Shown in pieces: positions 1-6,395 of a stretch of DNA of 6,638 bases; position 1 is the stretch's first letter, and the number at the start of each line of letters is the position of its first letter. Origin of the DNA: an uncultured delta proteobacterium (lineage in GTDB: Bacteria > UBA10199 > GCA-002796325 > 1-14-0-20-49-13). The translations under genes and the position numbers were made by a program. Location of the stretch: positions 1 to 6,638 of the forward strand of contig CAIPVD010000362.1 of the NCBI GenBank assembly GCA_903868375.1, given 5' to 3'. The notes beneath the pieces were generated by a model, which did no database searches, was not told the origin of the DNA, and saw only the letters and a program-made list of their open reading frames with translations.

Positions 1-902
1 AGGCGCTGTACGGTTTCGAAGAGTCCGATCACCTACTTGATATGGCGTTTCGCGTTGGCGAAGGAGTGACTGGCGAAGCGGTTTTAAATGGCGATCCGGT
101 ATATATAAAGGATACGACAAAAGAAGATAGGTTCCTTCACTACAAGGGCGAAAAAATAATTGAAGGTTCGTTCTTATCGATACCGCTCGTATTTAAGAAG
201 GACACGCTGGGCGTTATTAATTTTCATAGGCCGCACGTCGATGCCTTTTCTGGCGAAGAGGTAAGGCTTCTAAACCTTGTTGCGAACCAGATAGCCCTGG
301 CTATCGAAAACGCCAAGCTCTATACGAAGGCGCGCGACCTATCTGTAAAAGATGAACTTACGCAATTATATAATCGCAGGCATTTCCAGACCGTTCTGCA
401 GATAGAATGGAAGCGTGCCATTCGTTTCCATCGAAGCCTTTCACTGCTAATGATCGACGTCGATTTCTTCAAGAAATATAACGACACGTACGGCCACTTG
501 CAGGGCGATAAGGTCTTAAGAGAGATGGGAAACGTCTTAAAGCGCAATGTCCGCGAGATCGATACCGTTGCCCGCTTTGGCGGCGAGGAATTCATAGTAT
601 TGCTTCCCGATACCGACAAGAAGGGTGCAATTGCCGTCGGTGAAAAACTCCGCCGGATCGTTGAAACGCACCGATTTATCGATATACCGTCGCAGCCTCT
701 TGTGCAGATAACGATTAGCGTTGGAGTATCTTCTTATCCGGACGATGTAAGAGAGTTGGACGATATGATAGACCACGCAGATATCGCGCTCTACGATGCA
801 AAAGATGCCGGACGCAACCGCGTGATATGCTATCCGCAGCTTAGCCTTCCCACAAGCCTCGATGCGGTCCGAAGCATGAAAAGGCCGAATCTAGTTTCTT
901 AA
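1..902 (+). CDS. GAF-GGDEF diguanylate cyclase, 3' part (N-terminus outside window)
   Basis: This protein makes the second messenger c-di-GMP from two GTP; it is probably cytosolic, with activity tuned by its GAF domain. The reading frame is open from the window edge (frame of position 3), so the Met at 42 is not the true start. About 100 visible residues form the end of a GAF domain (GEGVTGEAV, then SIPLVFKKDTLGVINFHRP), followed by a linker helix (about 270-340). The GGDEF domain opens with DELTQLYNRR. It has the metal-binding DVD (456-464), the YNDTYGHLQGD stretch, the active-site GGEEF (579-593) and an RxxD product-inhibition site, REID (552-563), five residues before GGEEF. All catalytic elements look intact, so activity with feedback inhibition by c-di-GMP is expected. 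A tail of about 25 residues follows the domain. The ligand of the GAF domain cannot be read from the sequence, and further sensory domains may lie upstream. Confidence 0.93.
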   Translation, partial: ALYGFEESDHLLDMAFRVGEGVTGEAVLNGDPVYIKDTTKEDRFLHYKGEKIIEGSFLSIPLVFKKDTLGVINFHRPHVDAFSGEEVRLLNLVANQIALAIENAKLYTKARDLSVKDELTQLYNRRHFQTVLQIEWKRAIRFHRSLSLLMIDVDFFKKYNDTYGHLQGDKVLREMGNVLKRNVREIDTVARFGGEEFIVLLPDTDKKGAIAVGEKLRRIVETHRFIDIPSQPLVQITISVGVSSYPDDVRELDDMIDHADIALYDAKDAGRNRVICYPQLSLPTSLDAVRSMKRPNLVS

Positions 903-906
903 AAAA

Positions 907-2745
907 TTAACCCTTAGCCGTAGAACAGCAGCCGTAATTCTTTGGCATGAACGGTTTGTCGCCCGTATCGTTCGGCTTAACGCCATAATCCTTCGCCTGT
1001 ATCGTTACGCCAGCAGGAGGCGCGAACCGCTTCTTGATGCTGGTGCTTGAATGTATATCGCCGTTTTCTTTGTACGCTTTAAGTTCCGTTGTCTTCTCGT
1101 TCTTTTCGACCCTTGCTCTGTGGTACGGGCCCGAGTTGAACGTGCAGAACGGATACATCTTTCCGTCCGGCGCTGCATGGTGGATCACGCAACGTTTTGC
1201 GCGCTCGACATCGTAATTGTAGGCGTCCTGAAAGTGCATTGCGGCAACAAATATCGTGTTGTAACTAAAAGTTTTTTCTGCGTTCGGTTCGCGCCCGCGT
1301 TTTGTGTCGCGGTATCCGTCCATAACGCCCAAGAGCCTGGGGAAGGTAAGCCCCTTCGGCGCCAACGCCTTGTTGAAATGTTTGCGAAGTATTCTTAGAG
1401 CGCCAAGGCCCCCGAAATATTTGTTTGTCTTGCCAAGTCCCATGCGATTTAGCTGTTTGAACAACCACGAGCTTTTTCGTACGGAGATCCGCTCGGATAA
1501 ATGCTGTATATCTGTCATGGCGCCATTCAGATCGAAGAATTCAGTCAGTGCTTTGATCTCTTTTCTTTCGTTCGGTTCGATAAAGAGATGTCCGCCGCCG
1601 CCGCAATCCGGATGGCAAGAGACAAAGAACGCCGGGTTGCCGGAGATCGATTCCGAAAGCCTAGAAAACGGTTGTGTAACGCCGAGCGGGAACCAGTTGT
1701 TCAAAGGCATAAGTCCGTTCGTTTGTTCGACCAGGTCCTTTGCAAGGTGAGTGATCGTGTAACGCTTGCTTATGCGGTCTTTCTCCGAAATACGACCGGT
1801 GAAACAGACCGGTTGGAATGATATGCCGGTAACGACGTCTGAATTGTCGCACGCGAACCTGACTATAGCGCCGACCTGGTTGTCGTTCACGCCCTTGATG
1901 AGCGTTGGAACCAGGACTACGCGGAGCCCGACCTTGCGGCAGACCTCTACCGCCTGCAGCTTCACATCTAGAACGTCTTCGGCACGCGTCTTTTTATAGA
2001 CGTCGGGTGTTACGCCGTCGAATTGCAGATAAATTGAATCAAGTCCCGCCTCACGCGCAGCTTTAGCGAAGTTAATGTCGGAAATATTCTTGCCGTTGTG
2101 GGCCATCTGAATGTGGCTGAAGCCTAGTTCTTTGGCCTTGCGCACGATGTCCAAGAAACGAGGATGGCATGTCGGTTCACCGCCTGAAAATTGCACAACC
2201 TTAACCGGCACCGGCTTTCTTGCACGGAGCGTCTTCATCATTTGGACGATCTGTTCGAACGAAGGCTCGGTCACAAAGCCGGCGGCGTTGGCGTTCGCGT
2301 AGCATACCGGGCAGACCATGTCGCACCTGTTGGTCAGGTCTATGTTCGCCATGCAGGTGTGCGAATGGTGCATGTTACAGATGCCGCAATCTTCCGGACA
2401 GTTTCTGGCCTGGCCGACGAGCGGATTTACAAGCCCGTTGCCGTCGCCGTAGCGATTCGTGAAAAGGCTCAAATAAAAATTAATGTCGCTTGAGATGAGC
2501 TCCTTGAAATATCCGTGCTCCACACATTCCTTTTCCATAAATACCTGGCCATCTTCGACGAACTTTCGCGCCTTGATAACGCTTAAACATTCTGGGCAGA
2601 GCGATTCGGTCCAGTAGGGGAGCGTCCAGGGCACTTCCTTTATCTGCGAGCCGGATAGCGTTGTCTTTGGTTGATATCTGTTCAGGAATGAGGGCCTGTC
2701 TCTTCCCTTAACAATCTCCTGGCCCGTTTTATTTGCCTCGACCAT
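907..2745 (-). CDS. Radical SAM protein, MJ0619/tetraether synthase (Tes)-like family (COG1964 type)
   Basis: Complete 612-residue protein. Seen: an N-terminal Cys/His site (C50-P-E-C53 ... C74-V-E-H77); a C-x3-C-x2-C set at C116, C120, C123 plus C131; the radical SAM motif C141-x3-C145-x2-C148 following DLTNR; the GGE motif at 188-190; a C377-H-P-D-C381-GGGG element; and C519/C534 in RCVIHHAAPDGKMYPFC. Known: the order rubredoxin-like site, auxiliary cluster cysteines, core cluster, C-terminal cluster is that of MJ0619-like proteins. In archaea these include Tes, which couples two lipid tails to form tetraethers using several Fe-S clusters. Inferred: a related C-C coupling or methylation on lipid chains in a bacterium; the substrate is unproven, as MJ0619 was earlier proposed to be a pterin methylase. 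As I recall, archaeal members are nearer 500 residues; the excess here lies partly in a C-terminal tail ending NYGCCSTAKG. The ATG follows an AGGAGA ribosome site (about 5-7 bases away). The gene appears monocistronic, with a TATAAT box and a palindrome upstream. The family call is firm, the function is not. Confidence 0.85.
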   Translation of the reverse strand: MVEANKTGQEIVKGRDRPSFLNRYQPKTTLSGSQIKEVPWTLPYWTESLCPECLSVIKARKFVEDGQVFMEKECVEHGYFKELISSDINFYLSLFTNRYGDGNGLVNPLVGQARNCPEDCGICNMHHSHTCMANIDLTNRCDMVCPVCYANANAAGFVTEPSFEQIVQMMKTLRARKPVPVKVVQFSGGEPTCHPRFLDIVRKAKELGFSHIQMAHNGKNISDINFAKAAREAGLDSIYLQFDGVTPDVYKKTRAEDVLDVKLQAVEVCRKVGLRVVLVPTLIKGVNDNQVGAIVRFACDNSDVVTGISFQPVCFTGRISEKDRISKRYTITHLAKDLVEQTNGLMPLNNWFPLGVTQPFSRLSESISGNPAFFVSCHPDCGGGGHLFIEPNERKEIKALTEFFDLNGAMTDIQHLSERISVRKSSWLFKQLNRMGLGKTNKYFGGLGALRILRKHFNKALAPKGLTFPRLLGVMDGYRDTKRGREPNAEKTFSYNTIFVAAMHFQDAYNYDVERAKRCVIHHAAPDGKMYPFCTFNSGPYHRARVEKNEKTTELKAYKENGDIHSSTSIKKRFAPPAGVTIQAKDYGVKPNDTGDKPFMPKNYGCCSTAKG

Positions 2746-2758
2746 ATTTGTCTCCTGC

Positions 2759-2776
2759 GTTCAAATAATTTTGAAC
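2759..2776. promoter_or_regulatory. Perfect 18-base palindrome, putative operator of the radical SAM gene
   Basis: GTTCAAA (2759-2765), TAAT, TTTGAAC (2770-2776) is a perfect dyad with 7-base arms. It directly abuts the TATAAT box and covers the predicted transcription start, ending 13 bases short of the ATG. That is where a dimeric repressor would block RNA polymerase. The arms are too AT-rich and the element lacks the T-run expected of a terminator. The binding protein is unknown. The GTTC/GAAC ends recall LexA-type boxes, but the spacing (GTTC-N10-GAAC) does not match the LexA operators I know. Confidence 0.5.
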
Positions 2777-2782
2777 ATTATA
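2777..2782 (-). promoter_or_regulatory. -10 box (TATAAT) for the radical SAM gene
   Basis: The minus strand reads a perfect TATAAT here, 31 bases before the radical SAM start codon. A transcript would begin near 2770, giving a leader of about 25 bases with the AGGAGA ribosome site in it. No good -35 hexamer lies 16-18 bases upstream (AATACG at 17), so the promoter may need an activator or be weak. This is inference from consensus only. Confidence 0.5.
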
Positions 2783-2923
2783 ACTATCGGAAATATCTAC
2801 GTATTTTAGACTGCCGCTAGGTAACAAAAGAGAAGGTGTCCGTCAAGCCCTAATCTTTGATATTTTGTAACGCTTAAAAATGTTTGCAAGAATGTTAAAT
2901 AAATCATAGAGGCATCTAAGCAA
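2783..2923. promoter_or_regulatory. Divergent intergenic region upstream of the SpoIID-domain gene
   Basis: AT-rich region that must hold the promoter of the SpoIID-domain/queA pair. The best sigma-70-like parts are weak: TTGATA at 2857-2862 and TTGTAA at 2865-2870, with no convincing -10 at 17 bases. TGTTTGCA at 2881-2888 matches a word repeated near the orphan gene and tgt. The ribosome site is probably AGAGG (2908-2912), 11 bases from the ATG, which is longer than ideal. No hairpin or RNA gene was seen. Confidence 0.4.
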
Positions 2924-4051
2924 ATGAAAAAAATAATATTATTCATACTTTGCCTTATACTTGTCGGGCCTCTTTACGCCGGCCATAAGAAACTCGCGCG
3001 CGACGATCTCATCCGGGTTGCAATCGCACATTCCATTAGCTTTGCGGACTTGAATGGTGACCTGATAGTTAAGCCCATAAGCGGAGGCAGAGAAAACCGG
3101 ATAATGGCGCACGCAGTTAGAATAACGCCGGTGCCGAACGGATTTGCGGTAAATGAAAGTGCATTCAATTGCAAAGAATTGTCGGTTGATGCCGCTAGCG
3201 GGCTTATAAAGTTTAACGGCCATGTTTATGCCGGCTCACTTGTATTGTATAAAGACGCCGCCGGAACGTTAAGCGTTGTGAATGCCTTGCCGCTGGAAGA
3301 TTATCTTGCCGGATTGGTTGGCGGTGAAGTCCCTGCGGGTTGGCCGGTTGAAGCGATAAAGGCGCAAAGCGTTGCGTCGCGCACGTATGCTCTCTTCCAA
3401 AAAGATGCGAAGAAGCAAGCCTTAATGCCGTATGACCTTGAGGCAACGGTATTAGATCAGGTCTATCAAGGTGCCGGGAACTTGGATGAAAGGATAAAAA
3501 ACGCGGTGCTTGCAACGAGCGGCGAGGTGCTTAAGAAAGACGGAAGATATTTTAAGGCGTTCTTTAGCTCGACATGCGGCGGCCAGACAGAAAGCCCGAT
3601 AAACGTTTGGGGCGAACATGGGCTCTTTCCGTTAATAGTCGATCCGTATTGCAAACGGTCGCCACACAATTCGTGGACATATTCCATTTCAAAGCAAAAG
3701 TTGGCCGGCAAATTACAGGCGGCTGGTTTTCCCGCCACAACGGTAAGTAAAATAGACCTCGAACATATCGAAGGCAATCCTCGCGTGGCAACCGTCATCG
3801 CTGAAACGGGCGGACAGACGATATACGTTCGTGGCTCGGATTTTCGGAGGATCGTGGGCTTTGATAGCCTAAAAAGCACCTGGTTCGATGCTAAAATAGA
3901 AGGTAACAATGTAGTGTTTACAGGCCGAGGATATGGGCATGGCGTGGGGCTTTGCCAGTGGGGCGCAAGGGGAATGGCGGAAGAGGGAAAAACGTATGAG
4001 GAAATATTGCAGTTTTATTATCCCGGCGCTCGCTTAGAAAAGATATTATGA
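2924..4051 (+). CDS. Secreted SpoIID/LytB-domain protein (putative peptidoglycan lytic transglycosylase or amidase enhancer)
   Basis: Complete 375-residue exported protein. Residues 1-20 form a type I signal peptide: KK, a hydrophobic core, then LYA before the likely cut. There is no lipobox cysteine, so it should be released into the periplasm. The SpoIID domain follows: LPLEDYLAGLVGGEVPAGW (about 122-140), AIKAQSVASRTYALF (144-158), SSTCGGQTES (215-224) and the C-terminal GYGHGVGLCQWGARGMA (336-352). Known: sporulation SpoIID cleaves glycan strands stripped of stem peptides and uses a glutamate in the E-x-P segment; E135 here sits in the equivalent GEVP. Relatives such as LytB enhance amidases. 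Inferred: wall remodelling, perhaps at division, in an organism with no sign here of sporulation. C218 and C243 might bind metal or form a disulfide. The gene heads the unit with queA, and its TGA overlaps the queA ATG. Confidence 0.9.
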   Translation: MKKIILFILCLILVGPLYAGHKKLARDDLIRVAIAHSISFADLNGDLIVKPISGGRENRIMAHAVRITPVPNGFAVNESAFNCKELSVDAASGLIKFNGHVYAGSLVLYKDAAGTLSVVNALPLEDYLAGLVGGEVPAGWPVEAIKAQSVASRTYALFQKDAKKQALMPYDLEATVLDQVYQGAGNLDERIKNAVLATSGEVLKKDGRYFKAFFSSTCGGQTESPINVWGEHGLFPLIVDPYCKRSPHNSWTYSISKQKLAGKLQAAGFPATTVSKIDLEHIEGNPRVATVIAETGGQTIYVRGSDFRRIVGFDSLKSTWFDAKIEGNNVVFTGRGYGHGVGLCQWGARGMAEEGKTYEEILQFYYPGARLEKIL

Positions 4052-5076
4052 AACTCCACGAATTCGATTACAAATATCCCGAAGAACTTGTTGCTAAGCA
4101 TCCTTTGAACGACCGCGATGCATCGAAGATGATGGTTGTGAATCGCGCGTCGCACGAAATTACCCATTCATTCGTTAAAGAGCTCCCTTCGTTCTTGAAA
4201 AAAGGCGATGTGCTGGTGATAAATAACAGTCGTGTGTTTCCGGCAAGGCTAATTGGGAAAAAAGAAAGTGGCGGGGCGATCGAGATACTGCTCTTGAATC
4301 GGCAAGATGAAAAGACTTGGAAGTGCATCACGAACCGAACCGCAAAGCTAAAGATCGGTTCGAAGATGATCTTTGCGGAAGGGCTTGAATGTAAGATATT
4401 GTCGCGCGAAGGTGAGACCATTGACGTCGAATTCAATAGGCCTGAATTGATAGAAAGCGTTGGACTGCCTCCGCTTCCACCTTATATCCGATCTGCAAGG
4501 GGGAAGGGGAACGATGTTGCCAAGGAAGATGTGCAGCGATATCAAACGGTCTATGCCCGTGAAACCGGTTCAGCCGCAGCGCCGACCGCCGGCCTTCATT
4601 TTACCGACAAGCTTTTGGAAAACATTAAGGCGTGTGGAGTAGAAATAGCACCGGTTACGTTGCACGTTGGGCTTGATACGTTCTCTCCGGTGCGCGAGGA
4701 AAATATTGAAGAGCACAAGATGCACGGTGAGGAATATTTCATTCCCGAAGAATCTGCGAAAATGATCGTTGCCGCAAAAAAAGAAGGCCGGCGCGTGATT
4801 GCTGTCGGCACAACGAGTGCGCGTGTTTTGGAATCGTTCGCACAGGACGTTGGCACGCAAAGCCCCCATCACTCCAGCACGAACATCTTCATCTACCCAG
4901 GCTACAAATTTAAGATTGTCGATGCAATGCTCACGAACTTTCATCAGCCGATGTCTACGCTAATTATGATGGTATCTGCCTTTGCCGGCCGTGAGTTCAT
5001 TATGAAAGCCTATGCAGAGGCTATTGCGAAAAAATACCGCTTATTCTCTTACGGCGATTGTATGTTGATATTTTAG
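4048..5076 (+). CDS. queA: S-adenosylmethionine:tRNA ribosyltransferase-isomerase QueA
   Basis: Cytosolic enzyme that moves the ribosyl group of SAM onto preQ1 already placed at position 34 of GUN-anticodon tRNAs, forming epoxyqueuosine. The 342-residue length is normal, and family segments run from end to end: FDYKYPEELVAKHPLNDRDASKM at the start, GDVLVINNSRVFPARL (53-68), LPPYIR (143-148), DVQRYQTVYARETGSAAAPTAGLHF (161-185), LHVGLDTFSPV (205-215), VGTTSARVLES (253-263), TNFHQPMSTLIMMVSAFAG (316-334) and FSYGDCML near the end. The ATG overlaps the upstream TGA (ATGA), so translation is likely coupled to the SpoIID-domain gene; no separate promoter is needed. In many bacteria tgt follows directly; here a 389-residue gene on the opposite strand intervenes. 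The TAG stop shares bases with that gene's TAA. Confidence 0.97.
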   Translation: MKLHEFDYKYPEELVAKHPLNDRDASKMMVVNRASHEITHSFVKELPSFLKKGDVLVINNSRVFPARLIGKKESGGAIEILLLNRQDEKTWKCITNRTAKLKIGSKMIFAEGLECKILSREGETIDVEFNRPELIESVGLPPLPPYIRSARGKGNDVAKEDVQRYQTVYARETGSAAAPTAGLHFTDKLLENIKACGVEIAPVTLHVGLDTFSPVREENIEEHKMHGEEYFIPEESAKMIVAAKKEGRRVIAVGTTSARVLESFAQDVGTQSPHHSSTNIFIYPGYKFKIVDAMLTNFHQPMSTLIMMVSAFAGREFIMKAYAEAIAKKYRLFSYGDCMLIF

Positions 5077-6242
5077 CCGATATCGTCAGTTGTTGTTCCA
5101 TCATCCAAAAGTCTGACTGGCTTGTTCGGTTTAAGAGGTATGCGATTGCCCGTTCCTACCAATTCTACTTCCACGTACCGCTCACTTTGAACAATTGCGC
5201 TATCATCATGATCAAGAAAGATACCTACATGTACTCCATATGGGAGTAGGTATAGATTGAAGAATAAATGATCATGTGCTAGTTCACCCCACACCATATT
5301 CTTCTCGCTATCGATATCTACGTTTTCCTTAAACAGCATGCCCCTAACGCTAATCCATTCACCTCCGACCTCGATGTGGTACAACCTGCCATTTAAAATA
5401 TGTATCGTTGATCCTTCAGGAATATCCATTCCATAGATCGTCCGGCCTTCTTCTAGTACATGCGAGCCGTCCGGGATGTCCAATTTTTCAGTTACTGCAT
5501 TAGGAGACCCGGTGAGGAACTTATATAGATCGTCGTTTCCGGTTAATTTAAGTAAACGCGAAATAAATTCTGATGACGGTGCCAATTGAAAAGCTCGGCG
5601 TGTATATTCAAACATGCCGTAAAAAAGCTCGTAGCCTGCATGAGCCTGTTCGGACGTTATCTCACCTATCGCACAGTTAAGGTCGAAGGCATATTTATTC
5701 ATTCTTGCCAGCTCATCCATTAATTTAAGCGCCGCTGAAAATCCTTGTGGAACTCCACGGAGGTTACAAGCCACACGCGCCATTGCAAGTGCAGCCTCTT
5801 TGCTCTTTAAAATATTATCATCAACTTTTGAAAAAAGCAGATCTTTTAAATCGGGATGCAAGACGACTCTATTTAAAAGCTCGTGTAAAACACGAGGATT
5901 TCTGGCATTTGCCAGATCAACCAATATTGCCGGAGCGGTTTTGTCCGTTACAGAGGCTTTGTCAGGGTCATAGTCAGCACGTCTGGACCGTTTGTGATCG
6001 GCCAAATAAGCTTTTGCGCTAGCTCCTGCAAACACCGTGTTTGCAAAACGCTCTGTTTCTATTGCCCTATCAATAGCTGGGCCATATCCTTCGAACGTTC
6101 TGGCGGTTATTGAAGTTGGAGATGTCAGATCGGCAGTCGGTGTACTGCCAGCCAACGCCCAAGGCGTAAAAGCCGATGCTGGTATAGTAATGCCGCTAAG
6201 TGCCGCTGAAAAAGTTGTAGTTGGAAAAGTTACGCTACCCAT
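5073..6242 (-). CDS. Hypothetical protein, 389 residues, antisense between queA and tgt
   Basis: I do not recognise this protein. The start is well supported by AAGGAG seven bases before the ATG. There is no signal peptide: residues 1-47 are rich in Ser, Thr, Ala and Pro, nearly uncharged and probably disordered. Residues about 50-250 look helical and charged (for example AILVDLANARNPRVLHELLNR and ALKLMDELARMNKYAFDLN). From about 251 the protein looks beta-rich and contains a tandem motif of about 18 residues, DIPDGSHVLEEGR (255-267) then DIPEGSTIHILNGR (273-286). The tail is acidic (LLDDGTTTDDIG). No catalytic motif stands out; C159 and C190 are isolated. The disordered start would suit a non-Sec exported protein such as a type III substrate, but no secretion gene is nearby and this is speculation. 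The frame is long and intact, with a good ribosome site and normal amino acid composition, so it is very likely real. The context suggests later insertion between queA and tgt. Confidence 0.8.
   Translation of the reverse strand: MGSVTFPTTTFSAALSGITIPASAFTPWALAGSTPTADLTSPTSITARTFEGYGPAIDRAIETERFANTVFAGASAKAYLADHKRSRRADYDPDKASVTDKTAPAILVDLANARNPRVLHELLNRVVLHPDLKDLLFSKVDDNILKSKEAALAMARVACNLRGVPQGFSAALKLMDELARMNKYAFDLNCAIGEITSEQAHAGYELFYGMFEYTRRAFQLAPSSEFISRLLKLTGNDDLYKFLTGSPNAVTEKLDIPDGSHVLEEGRTIYGMDIPEGSTIHILNGRLYHIEVGGEWISVRGMLFKENVDIDSEKNMVWGELAHDHLFFNLYLLPYGVHVGIFLDHDDSAIVQSERYVEVELVGTGNRIPLKPNKPVRLLDDGTTTDDIG
6027..6045. repeat. Perfect 19-base dyad TGCAAACA-CCG-TGTTTGCA inside the hypothetical gene
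   Basis: Two 8-base arms (6027-6034 and 6038-6045) are exact reverse complements around CCG. The arm is the same 8-base word found at 2881-2888 and, inverted, at 6295-6302. It lies about 200 bases inside the coding region of the hypothetical gene, where the protein reads FANTVFA. The repeated Phe-Ala codons (TTT GCA) explain part of the symmetry, so it may be coding coincidence rather than an auxiliary operator. Confidence 0.4.
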
Positions 6243-6270
6243 ATGCGATCTCCTTGTTTTAGAATGTCAC

Positions 6271-6299
6271 CACATAAAACACCTGTCGGATAATTGCAA
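6271..6299 (-). promoter_or_regulatory. Candidate promoter of the 389-residue hypothetical gene
   Basis: The minus strand reads TTGCAA (6299-6294), a 17-base spacer, then TATGTG (6276-6271). Each hexamer is a partial match to sigma-70 consensus. The start of transcription would fall about 20-25 bases before the ATG, leaving room for the AAGGAG ribosome site. The -35 lies inside the left arm of the inverted repeat. Support is by consensus and spacing only. Confidence 0.35.
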
Positions 6300-6364
6300 A
6301 CAAAAAATGGCTACGAAGATGGGTCTTGCTTGAGCAGATTTCTAATTAAGAATTTGTTTGGCAA
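6294..6364. repeat. Near-perfect inverted repeat in the orphan/tgt intergenic region
   Basis: The left arm TTGCAAACAAA (6294-6304) and right arm TTTGTTTGGCAA (6353-6364) are complementary except for one extra base in the right arm, with 48 bases between them. Read outward, each arm is a TTTGTTTG(G)CAA box followed by 16-17 bases and then TATG (TATGTG toward the hypothetical gene, TATGGA at 6381-6386 toward tgt). It could be paired regulatory sites or duplicated promoter cores for two divergent genes, or the footprint of an insertion event. The loop is too long for a simple terminator. Confidence 0.5.
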
Positions 6365-6395
6365 AATGGCGCAAATTGACTATGGACGCCAAATC

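Noticed and set aside
903..906. Bidirectional terminator between the convergent cyclase and radical SAM genes
   Set aside because: Only four bases separate the stops; there is an A/T run but no GC-rich hairpin beside it on either strand.
1051..1398. Plus-strand open frames inside 1034-2493 opposite the radical SAM gene
   Set aside because: They lie antisense to a protein with conserved motifs along its length, lack good ribosome sites and have no recognisable protein features.
2759..2776. LexA or FNR box assignment for the palindrome
   Set aside because: Arms and spacing do not match GAAC-N4-GTTC, CTG-N10-CAG or TTGAT-N4-ATCAA, so it was left as an operator of unknown type.
5222..5252. Hairpin TACCT...ACTCC/GGAGT AGGTA as a terminator after queA
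   Set aside because: It lies well inside the coding region of the hypothetical gene, has a six-base bulge and no T-run on either strand.
6307..6333. Eight-codon frame ATG...TGA (MATKMGLA) that could be a leader peptide before tgt
   Set aside because: No ribosome site before it, no regulatory codon run and no attenuator-like hairpins after it; a frame this short is expected by chance.
6243..6395. Possible preQ1 riboswitch ahead of tgt, suggested by the queuosine context
   Set aside because: I could not find the short preQ1-I hairpin with its A-rich tail and pairing CUAA-type end, nor a larger preQ1-II layout.
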